Source: Cryptomeria japonica
Lineage: Eukaryota; Streptophyta; Pinopsida; Cupressales; Cupressaceae
Assembly: GCF_030272615.1 (NCBI RefSeq)
Contig: NC_081412.1
Location: forward strand, 25,636,501 to 25,700,500
Direction of reading: 5' to 3'
Length of the DNA: 64,000 nt
Shown: one piece after another, positions 55,903 to 64,000 of the stretch
Numbering within the stretch: position 1 is the stretch's first letter
How the letters are laid out: each line of letters opens with the position of its first letter
Program-made: the position numbers and the translations under genes
Notes under the pieces: generated by a model
What the model saw: only the letters and a program-made list of their open reading frames with translations
Told to the model about the DNA's origin: nothing
The model's database searches: none

Positions 55903-57096
55903 ATTCAAATACACTGATCGACTGAGCTAGATTGGTCAGTCACTACTTGCATGAACAATTGAAGAACCTGAAAGAGAAAAGGTCTCTGTCCTTTTTCATG
56001 AGCTCCTTCCTGTTCTATATGCTTGCACAAAGAGGAGGATTCGATGGGCTGCTAGCAAGAGGAATCATGGCCCTCGAACCAGCTCAGTTAAAAGTGCATG
56101 AGTGTTATCCACAGCTACATCTCTCCAATGTTAGCTCTTACAGGTTGGCAAACGACACCTTCACCATGTACCTGACACGACTTATGCAAAATAAGTTACG
56201 TATGAGGTTGTCTCCACAAGCAAGTGCCTTGGTCCAGAGGTATGGCGCTGTGTTCCTGCAATTCCCCAAATTCACCTACATCAGGACGCAAGGGTTCTCC
56301 TTCCAGTCTTACAAATTGCCCAGATATCTGTCAGACAAGCTTATATTGCTCGAGCTCATGAGGCAGTTAACTGCCTATGAACAGCCACAGAAGAAGAAGA
56401 AGAAGCAATATATTGAATTTCCAATTGTCTTGGGGGATTTCATGGAGATATGCCCAGGTTTGGAGGCCGTTGAAAGTGCAGCAGGGGAATTGGCATTCTA
56501 TCGCCTACCATTTTACACATCCAGGGCCCAATATGATCCTTACAACTAGATTAGGAAGGTTGCCGGTGTCAAATTCATACACAGATTTCACTTAGAGGAT
56601 TACTGGGCAAGTGTCGAGGATGACCTTGAGGTTAGGAGAAGAATGCATTCCAGACTCCCCCTCAACACCATCAGAATAAGTGAAATTCATCAGGTACCGG
56701 ATCAGGTGAAGGAAGATTCAGATTTGACGCAACCCGAATTAGAGAAAGTGAAGGATCAACCTATCCAGTTGCCAGATTGGTCAGAGCCTGAGGTAGATGA
56801 TTTGAACGTCTTAGCTAGATCAGTGCTGAAATTCACCAAGCACTGGATTGATAGGCAGATAAGAAAGTTGGTAGAAGACAATGTCCATCTGACATACCAG
56901 CTTATGGGAAATCTGGGTTCCCACAGCGAGGCAATTGAAAGCTCTTCACAGGTTCAGGCAGGAAGAGAAGCCAAGGGCAACAAAGATGAAGGATATCCAA
57001 CAATAAATCCCACACGAAGTTCAACAGGATGGCCAACAAAAAGAGCCTCCACAAAAGAGAGCAAGGACAGGAAGGGAGCATTCACCAGTTAGCTCC

Positions 57097-58567
57097 TTGA
57101 GCGTACGGGAAGTGGAGATGTTTCCACATCCCACAGGCCCACTTCCAGGGAACGTTCCGGCGCCCGATATACTCAGCATCAATGCTTCACAAGGCCATCA
57201 TCAACCAAGAAATCAGAGGCAAGAAAGTCCCCCGCACCAAGAAGAAGTTCACCAGGATAGCTTCGTGGAGACTATCCTTGATGAAATGGAAGAGGAATCT
57301 CAGGAACAGGTACATGCAGACGATCATAGCCATTCCATCCCCGTGCCTGATTGGTTGATAGGCAAATTGGGGAATGATGCAGAAGGAGGAACCAATCCTG
57401 CTCAAGAGTTAGAAGAATTATTGAAGAGGATGGATCAACCATCGGAAAGGAAGGCTCCCCGAAAGTTTTCCAAGGTAGTTAGGGAAGAATCCGGATCTCG
57501 GACTTTGCACATTGCTGAACCTGCAGTGGATAAAGATAGGAGTGAGATTAGGCAGGAGGATTACGTCATCAGACAGGTTGATCTTGGCCATGCTTCCACC
57601 GGTCAAGTTGTGGGGGATTTTGAAGATTCCTCCTTAGCCATGAAGGAGAAGTTGCTGAAATCAAAGGCAAAATGTAAGTGGCTAAGGGAGGAAAATAGAT
57701 TTCTATGCGAATACGTCAGGAGTTTCAAAAGACCCCTTAGGGAAGCAAGTCCTTTATCCACTCCTCCTCCCTTCCTTCCCAAGGAAGTAGTTGATGATGC
57801 AAAACTTATTAGAGCAATGGCACAAAATTCCCAGGAATGGGTAGAGGATGTCTATGTTGAGGCAGGAAAATTCATTGAGGATTTAGCTCAGCTTCATTTG
57901 AAGTTCGTGGCCCTCCTAAGCAAATTGGAGACAACATAAGGGCTATGGGAGGATGTAGATGTTTACCAAGACGACCATTTCCCAGCTCAGGGCTCTGACG
58001 AAGACTCCAAGGCAAACTCTGGTGGACGGGAAAGCGATCCAAGAGAATGAAGCCTACGACTTTCCCCGATGGTTCTACGCCATTTGTTCAGGAAAGAACA
58101 CCCTTGACAAATTCAGCATTGACTCTGTCACCTTGAAGGAGTCTATCAGAGGGATACAAGAAGAAATCCTTAGTGCCATGGAAGCTTTATTTTCAAGGAA
58201 ACTCAGTGACGGAGGAATAACGGTGAACTCCCTGAAATCCCAGTTGCACGATTTCTTCTTCGTCGGCTCGTTCCCTAAGGAACATTTTGCAAATGTTTTT
58301 TCATTCTTCGGTATGATGAAGAAAACGCAGGAAGTCATGGCAGAGTGGGAAAGCTTCTTTTCCAGAAGCGAAGAAGAAATTGCCTTGATGGAATTCAACA
58401 TTGAGAATGTGCCAAGTGTCTCCATCGGAGAACTAGAAGGAATATTGACTAGGCATGGACCAGTCAATGCATGCCACCACCGGATGGGGGAATCTTCTTG
58501 CATGTCGCCTTCTCATTTTGGTTTTATGACAGATTCTTCGTGCATGCTGCCGTCACTTGGAGAATGA
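57097..58567 (+). pseudogene. Element B ORF2/ORF3 region
   Basis: 57097-57939 is open for 280 codons: a Gln/Glu-rich disordered start, then SKVVREESGSRTLHIAEPAV, a probable coiled coil (KEKLLKSKAKCKWLREENRF) and a helical end. 57959-58567 in another frame continues ENEAYDFPRWFYAICSGKNT and SLKSQLHDFFFVGSFPKEHF. Both parts have counterparts in element A (24156-25787), so they were one or two proteins. The junction at 57940-57958 is a frameshift or an original ORF boundary. No known catalytic motif is visible. Confidence 0.55.
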
Positions 58568-58689
58568 TGGGCATTTATGATGGTGTCAGTTATATTCTGG
58601 GCATGGTCAACATCATGAGGCATTTAATGTGTTGAGTGGGCGCTCTTTTAGGCTCTTTTAATTAATTGTGCATGGGCATAATGGGTTAT

Positions 58690-59587
58690 TAATTGCAGAT
58701 TCCCACCTTGTTGCACCTTGAGTGGGGAATCTTTAGGGCAAACCCTAATTAGGGTTTTTGCATGTAATCATGGCCTAAGGCCTATATAAGGGGGTGACCC
58801 CCTCATTTGTAATCAGGAGAGACTATCGTTAGAGAATGTTGCTAAGAGTTTTTGAAGCAAACACTTAATACATTGTTCAATTGTTGGTGTGTTCTTGTGT
58901 TGTTTTGGAGCTCGCATGGTCTCATTCTCTTCATAGATTAGATTTGCTTTCATGCTATTAGACGAACTGGATTTGATAGGATCGCTTGTTGCAAAATTCA
59001 TGCTCATACTTTTGGTGTGCAGCTGATTGTTGCATACCGTGTAATGTTAGCCTGAGCCTCCGTTATATGTGTATGTTTAACTTCGATTGTTAGAAGAGAT
59101 TGTTCGATTTGATGGTTTCTCTTGATAATTTGAAAATCCTTAACACACCCTCTAAAGATTGCACTGCCTTCGTGTAAGTTGTGCGTTGCTGGCAAAGCGA
59201 AGCGTGGTTGGATTTTGCGCAAGATATCCCGTCTGCTTGTTCATAGGATTAGATTACTTTTAGTTTAGTTTTTCTCTATCCTATTCCTATTTACTTTCCG
59301 CATAATTCAAAATCCAAAAGATCCAAAGCTAGAGCTTTTATTGCAAATCATCCGGATAAAAAATCTTTGGGATTGCATAAGTTTCTTCAACATACATAAG
59401 GCCCCTTGGGTTATCAGCAAACCCATCAAACAACTGAGTCACATCCATGCACTGAAGGAACCTTGGGAATTAGCCATTTGAACTTTAAGTAATCCTAGCA
59501 TATAGACTAATCTTGATCAAGAGAGGATAAGGTGACCGTTGGTGACTTTATTCTGTGTTAGACGCGGTCATAAAAAACACGTCAACA
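58690..59587 (+). promoter_or_regulatory. 3' module of element B with second TATA box
   Basis: AAACCCTAATTAGGGTTT, an 18-bp palindrome at about 58741-58758, is followed by GGCCTATATAAGGGGG (TATATAAG near 58782). The conserved tail shared with A, D and E ends at CAACA. Unit D has the same palindrome plus TATA order at 63640-63735. Confidence 0.55.
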
Positions 59588-60915
59588 CTGCCCTTAGTGT
59601 GTCCTTCTATCTTGCAGTCGGTGCACCATATAGCTCATTTCCTTCTCTGCCACCTCCTTTGTCTGCCTTTAGTTCTTTCATCATTCTCATCATATCCCTT
59701 CAGAGTGCTTGCACGGTTTTGGACTCCTGATCACTTTCTTCATCTGTACTATCAACATCGCTCACCCGACTCTTCCCTCGGGATGTCTTATTTTTGCTTT
59801 CAATATCCATCGCACGCTTGTATGCTTCATCATACGAGGGCGGGGGACCACCTTCATCTTTCGTCTGAGGGATGGTACCAATCCTTCAACAAACCATCTC
59901 TTCTTGAGGCCACCAGTCGTCTGGTTCTCCATTTATTGAGTAGTTCCCTCAGCCTTCTACTATATGCGCGCACACTTTTACTTTTTCCCTGCTTGGTATC
60001 GTAAATCTCTACGACAATTTCATTGTCATCTCGTAGGAGTTTGAACTCCTCTTTGAAATTCTTCTTTAGATTGTTCCAGGATGTTTTATATTGGGCATCC
60101 AGGTTCGTATACCAGTCAATGGCTATTCCTCGTAGAGTGGTTGGAAATGCCTTCAACCAGTAATCTCGATCGTCTTGGCCACTTGCGTCCCAAATGGTCA
60201 CGCATGTCTTACAATGTCGTACGGGGTCCTTCGACTCGTCGCCCATGAATTTTGGAAGCTTTTGTTTCTCCGGGGTGTGTGCCATTGTTCTTGCCTGGAG
60301 GGTTTTATGTAGCGCTTGGAAGTGACTATATGCCGGAAAGGTATTATGTGTCTGAGAGGTACCGTACGCCCTTGGTCTGGTTTGGCCCCTGTCTGCAGGG
60401 CTCTGGTCACCGTTGCTCCTATAGTCCCTCCTTCCTGGGGTTTCTGGATCTGACCCTCCTATTTTGATGCCCTCTGACAAGGACAAATTCCTAATGCTAG
60501 ATAATGTTGCTTCAAAAATAGTGGCTATCTCTTTGTGCAGGTCTCGTGGGGCCTCCTCTCCTTGTTCAGAATATTCTGACGGGTTGCTCTGTGACTCGAC
60601 TTCGGAGTCCTCTTCACTTGACGTCGAGTGTGGGGCCTGGTCAACGAGATCTTTCTCTGCTACTTCTGGAAGTGGCAGGTTCCTGACGACCTCGGCCAGC
60701 CCCTTCCACGTAGTTGACCTTTGTCTCTCCTGACTACGACTCCGACTCACACTCCGACTTCTGCTGTGTCTCTCCGGGCTCTTCGAGTCAACAACCTCCC
60801 TTAGTCGCTGTCTTGTTTCGTCCTGGTCTTTGATGCGGAGAGATGTTCGTACAATTCCCTCATCTACTCCTTCGGTGGCAGTGGTACGTTTGTCCTTGTT
60901 TGGCCGTAAGGGCAT
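59588..60915 (-). pseudogene. Element C Gag (capsid region)
   Basis: From ATG 60915 the frame runs to 59854, then continues in other frames to the zinc knuckle cut at 59588. The N-terminal third is Arg/Ser-rich (RHSRSRSVSRSRSQERQRS). The capsid-like core is typical of the plant retrotransposon Gag family: DYWLKAFPTTLRGIAIDWYT, TSWNNLKKNFKEEFKLLRDD and SVRAYSRRLRELLNKW. It would build the virus-like particle in the cytoplasm. A frameshift near 59854 separates the core from the rest. Confidence 0.8.
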
Positions 60916-61304
60916 CAAGTGCCAGAGGTACGGTGTTGACTAGCCTCCCTCTCCTCTTCCTCCCTATGGCTTCGCTCCTCGTACCTTAAGAGTACTTGTT
61001 GCCAACGGAGTTCTCGTGCAGTTTCCTCCCTTCGGTCTTGAAGTGTAATCAGATTTCTGGCGAGTAACCTTGGAATACTTCCGAGCAGGACAAAGATGGG
61101 AGTGCTGACGGTGAGTTGACCACGTACCGTGCCTTCTGAGACGGCTCTCTTCCAAGGCTCTCTCTGCACGTATTGCGTGACCGATACGTCCCACAACTCT
61201 ACCAAGTCTGCCGTCAACTCATCCTCTCGTGCCTCTTCCGCGGTACTCTCTTCTTGCGTATCGCTGTCCACGACAATTAATTGTTGGTTGAATAGCCGGC
61301 CCAT
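60915..61304 (-). pseudogene. Element C Gag N-terminal reading frame
   Basis: A 129-codon frame (MGRLFNQQLIVVDSDTQEES to EEREASQHRTSGT) begins 57 bp after the primer site and ends TGA overlapping the ATG of the next Gag frame (TGATG at 60915-60917). It is acidic and Arg-rich at the end. Either Gag was one protein now split by a 1-2 base frameshift, or the two frames were coupled by stop-start overlap. No known domain recognised. Confidence 0.55.
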
Positions 61305-61348
61305 TAATTCCTTCCACTTGTCGCCATAGTTATCTCCAGGTTCGTTCA

Positions 61349-61361
61349 GGCAACGACGCCA
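61349..61361 (-). other. Element C primer binding site, tRNA-Asp type
   Basis: The minus strand reads TGGCGTCGTTGCC three bases after the LTR end. It matches the plant tRNA-Asp 3' end complement TGGCGCCGTTGCC at 12 of 13 positions. This primer is usual for Tat/Athila gypsy elements. Confidence 0.75.
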
Positions 61362-61364
61362 AAA

Positions 61365-61718
61365 TGTTTAGTCCTTAATGTAAGGTTGGTAAAACTCACA
61401 GATAACACAGTGTTTTCCACACGTACCAATTATTCATGTACCAGTACAGTCATATATTCACATTTTAAGTAATAATGATAAACAACTAGACCAGAAGAGT
61501 TATATCTTTATTGATTTATCCAGAATATCCATACATAATCTCCCCTGCCGAGGTTCCATCCAAACAATATATAGACCAGACGGTTGGGCAAGTTACCAAC
61601 CGTCACCAACTCCCAACTACCTGACGGGAACCTCTCGGCAACGCAACGTAACCATAAACACAACATAAACACAATTATAATTATTATTCTTACTAACATA
61701 AGTTATTTACCTCTAATA
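61365..61718 (-). mobile_element. Element C 5' LTR
   Basis: 354 bp. On the minus strand it ends ACTAAACA just before the primer site and starts TATTAGAGG, where TG would be expected, so the first G is probably mutated. The distal 118 bp are missing from the other LTR. Confidence 0.82.
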
Positions 61719-64000
61719 GGGGGCCCCCACTTTTTGTCTTTCTAGGTTAGTCCTCTTAGCTTAGTTGTTGTTGAATCTTTGCTATTAACCTTTTGTTCGT
61801 AGTTGCTCAGGAGCTGGCCAAGTCTTTCTCTTTGAGATGAAGTGAGGTTTAACATTCCCTTTGCCCAACCAAGGCATAATCCCTTCCACTTCTCTCGGTC
61901 TTGTCAGTGGGTGCCTAAACCCAATCACTCCCATTTCCATTTCCTTCCATTTCCACCTCCCCTAACACTCTTCACTTCCATTTACCATATCTTCTAACTC
62001 ACCTACCTTCCTATCCTCTACCCTCTATCCTCCATCCACCTTTCATACCCCATGCACATCTCCTCATAACCTACCACTTCCATGTCCCTTACCTTACATC
62101 CCATCTTCTAACCTATAGCATTACCTACCTAACCCTCTCCCCATCCTAGTATACTCATCCACTACCCTTCATCTACATTTAGACCTACCTTTGCCCACAT
62201 CTACATCTTCCACCCTCCTATCTCCATACCTACCTACTTAATTATTCCCATTTCCCACCTTTATTCCTAATTACTTTCTTCCTACCTACACCTTTCCATC
62301 TTATCATCTACCCCCATCCTAGCCTACCCATATCCTATCCCTATCCTAACCTACCACCCTACCACCATACCCTTTTCCTTTACCTACCACACTGCACCCA
62401 AACCCTTCCTTATCATCTCCCCCGCCTTTCCATCTTATCATTTACCCCCATCCTAGCCTACCCATATCCCATCCCTATCCTACCCTACCACCATACCCTT
62501 TTCCTTTACCTACCACACTGCACCCAAACCCTTCCTTATCATCTGCCCCCCCCACTTTACCGCCTTCCTTACCCCCTTTATCCCCCTTCCTAACTCCTAC
62601 CTCCCACTGCAACACTTCCTATAACCTCATATCCACTTTCAATTACCCCTTATACCTCCCACATCCTAAACCTCCCTACCCCTTCGTAGCCCCACGTATC
62701 TCCTATTTTCCTTCATTATCCACACCCTTATGTCTCCCTTTCTTCCAACAACCCATTCCCCCTCTTTCTCAATTTTGTTTATACTAGATCAAGTCGGCCT
62801 TGCATCCCAAAGACATGTCTCTACCCTAGGCCACATATATAAAGGAGTTCATTAGATCATTCTAACATCAAAACAAAACATCATCTTTTCTATCAGTGAA
62901 TTTTGTAAGCAGCTCCAACAGTCAGCGAAAGGAATTCAATCATTAGCAAGGCAAATTTACCAAAGAAGCAATAATATGGCGAAATAAGACTTTGAAGGTG
63001 CAGACCTGATGATCAAGGACGACAGATTTCATCATTAGACAACTCAAATTCACCCGTAGACAATAAGGATACTTCCTGGACAGTGAATTCACTTATCAAA
63101 AGGAGGAATCTCCCCTATAGAAACACATATCAGACTTGCAAATGTAGAATAAGAAATCATGTCAAAGTGGGAGTGTATAAAGGTTATATATCATGTGAGA
63201 TTGATACCCATTTGTTTGTTTTGCATGAAGAAAGGAAATAAATCAAAAGGACTAGGTTGGAGGAAGATTGGAGTAAGGATATAAAGGAAGAGATCATGCA
63301 ATCACCTTAAGGCAAGCAAGCAAGGATGGAAGAAGGACCCAGCTACATCAATAATTTTCATCATCATCATCACATTAAGCAATTGAATAATGTTGAGTAT
63401 CAAGAGATATCTCTCAACATCCCTTCATGATGATGAATCAACTCAAGTCTACAAAGCGCAAGATTGAGGTGGCATCCCAGTCACTACTTCACAAATTCGA
63501 AGGTTCCACATCAGCATGTCTAGATACAATGTACTTGGCTCACCAGTGATGGCACAAACTTTGATGCACCTACCCCTGTTTCCTATTGTTTCTCCAATAT
63601 TGAATGTAATTTTCTCATTGGCTAAAGGAGTTTGTTATAACAAACCCTAATTAGGGTTTCTATCTTGTAATCCTAGCCATTGATTGTAAATCAATAAGAG
63701 CCATTGAAATGTAAGGAGCTCTCTATATTAAGCTTTGGCTCTTCATTTGTAATGGTTAATAGTTAGGAGTTAGCAAAAGAGAGAGTCAATAATTAGTAGC
63801 TCAATAGTAGATAGCATTTTAGAGTAGAGTAGAAAGAGAAGGGAAAGATTGTTGTCAAGACATTGTTGCAAAAGACACGTAAACTTCATTGAAGGAATTC
63901 TGAATTCTATGTGTTGATTCTACAATTTGCATGGTCTCTATACTTCTCAAATTTTATTTCATGTTATTAGATGAATGGAAGAAATTTGTATGATCAATGG
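61719..64000 (+). mobile_element. Unit D, continuation after element C
   Basis: CCCCCACTTTTTGTCTTTCTAGG continues the D-like sequence seen uninterrupted at 55180-55210 (TTCTAGGGTTAG, CTCTTTTAG). A TATA box CACATATATAAAGG lies at about 62830. The 3' module begins with AACAAACCCTAATTAGGG at about 63640, TATATTAAG at about 63727, then GCATGGTCTC and TTATTAGATGAATGGAAG near 63930-63980. The CAACA end would lie beyond the window. Between the two TATA boxes there is no open frame comparable to A or B, so D is a short non-coding relative. Confidence 0.6.
61915..62760 (+). repeat. Pyrimidine-rich, almost G-free tract in unit D
   Basis: About 850 bp consist almost only of C, T and A, with phrases such as CCTACCTACC, CCCATCCTAGCCTACCCAT and CTTCCATTT. 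A segment of about 130 bp (62287-62424) is tandemly repeated at 62425-62547. Strong strand asymmetry gives purine-rich RNA on the minus strand. No gene. Confidence 0.8.

Larger units (their letters stand above)
53890..57092 (+). pseudogene. Element B ORF1: unknown conserved protein split by hAT
   Basis: ATG 53890 (MVEPSKAATISRQALIKVEM) opens a frame that, with the hAT and one 8-bp target copy removed, continues for about 610 codons to 57092. Stops are TAG 54499 (at the Trp of the WMFYF motif in element A), TGA 55923 and TAG 56547; no frameshift is required. It aligns with element A ORF1: SGIVAAVGFPPAIQ, ESIGETFGIP, LLSRVMG-like MLSRVMGCS, VHECYPQLHLSNVSSYRLAN, LVQRYGAVFLQFPKFTYIR. The last 180 residues are charged and probably helical. 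It looks like the gag-position protein of a non-autonomous family; function unproven. Confidence 0.6.
52038..59587 (+). mobile_element. Element B: TGTTG...CAACA unit with unknown multi-domain ORFs
   Basis: A 7550-bp insertion (6.18 kb without the hAT) beginning TGTTGTGACCTAATCACAC and ending AACACGTCAACA, flanked by CTGCC at 52033-52037 and 59588-59592. It sits inside the Gag frame of element C in the opposite orientation. As in element A, the 5' kilobase does not recur at the 3' end. Order: 5' region with six 84-bp repeats, TATA box, coding blocks homologous to element A, 3' module with a second TATA. No protease, RT, RNase H or integrase is encoded. Confidence 0.85.
47565..61718 (-). mobile_element. 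Element C: non-autonomous Ty3/gypsy element (Tat/Athila-like)
   Basis: Flanked by GGGGG at 47560-47564 and 61719-61723. The empty site is predicted by the D-like sequence at 55143, where CAAATGAAGACCCCCAC is uninterrupted. Order on the minus strand: 5' LTR, tRNA-Asp-type primer site, Gag, zinc knuckles, protease, pre-RT linker, GTACG-rich repeats, a reading frame in the env position, 3' LTR. RT, RNase H and integrase are absent. Element B (52038-59587) is nested inside. Without B and its extra target site the element is about 6.6 kb. The 3' LTR lacks its first ~118 bp, so a deletion joins internal DNA to the LTR. Confidence 0.85.

Overview
This is repeat-dense plant nuclear DNA. Evidence: Ty3/gypsy and Ty1/copia proteins, a tRNA-Asp-type and an initiator-Met-type retrotransposon primer site, a hAT element, CCCTAA-like tracts, and one exon that matches plant calmodulin including its intron position. 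The size and depth of nesting fit a large-genome seed plant, but I cannot name the species. I see no intact cellular gene, no rRNA or tRNA gene, no CRISPR array and nothing bacterial.

Layout. 1-2654: 3' part of a decayed gypsy pol on the minus strand. 2655-28022: a giant inverted repeat centred at about 11783, with arms of about 9 kb and a 15-bp spacer. From outside to centre each arm holds a roughly 460-bp tandem repeat array, a TGTCCCC...GGGGACA LTR with primer site, degenerate AT-rich repeats, and several exon-like gene fragments. Two insertions occur only in the right arm: a copia-type solo LTR (15672-16571, TSD ATAAA) and a 6.84-kb unit called here element A (20084-26923, TSD AACCT/AACCC). 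28023-31239: more of the outer repeat and a 2.05-kb 3' LTR of the TGTCCCC family. 33172-39005: a nearly complete copia element with two LTRs, TTTTT target duplications, and a gag-pol reading frame broken by three TAG codons and a frameshift. 39006-43100: low-coding DNA with gene fragments, including calmodulin exon 1 and an actin-like piece. 43477-45235: CCCTAA-like DNA and the 3' end of another A-like unit (E). 47524-64000: a tower of nested insertions.

The tower. Unit D (TGTTGTG terminus at 47524, continuing from 61724 past the window edge) is interrupted by gypsy element C (47565-61718, minus, TSD GGGGG). C is interrupted inside a Gag zinc knuckle by element B (52038-59587, plus, TSD CTGCC). 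B is interrupted inside its reading frame by a hAT element (54538-55902, TSD ATTCAAAT). The hAT contains a further short D-like fragment.

The most unusual content is the A/B/D/E family. Copies begin TGTTGTG and end CAACA. The two complete ones (A, B) have 5-bp target duplications and carry homologous multi-domain proteins of unknown function. A conserved TATA-bearing 3' module of about 0.8 kb precedes the CAACA end. I find no long terminal direct repeat inside A or B. They may be giant LTRs that carry reading frames and are now solo, or a new kind of non-autonomous element. Element C is also non-autonomous: it keeps gag, protease and the linker before RT, lacks RT/RNase H/integrase, and carries an extra reading frame in the env position.

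Decay pattern. Nonsense codons in the elements are overwhelmingly TAG or TGA with few frameshifts, and three catalytic Asp residues have become Asn. This is what C-to-T deamination of methylated, silenced DNA would produce. All identifications were made by eye; no database search was run.
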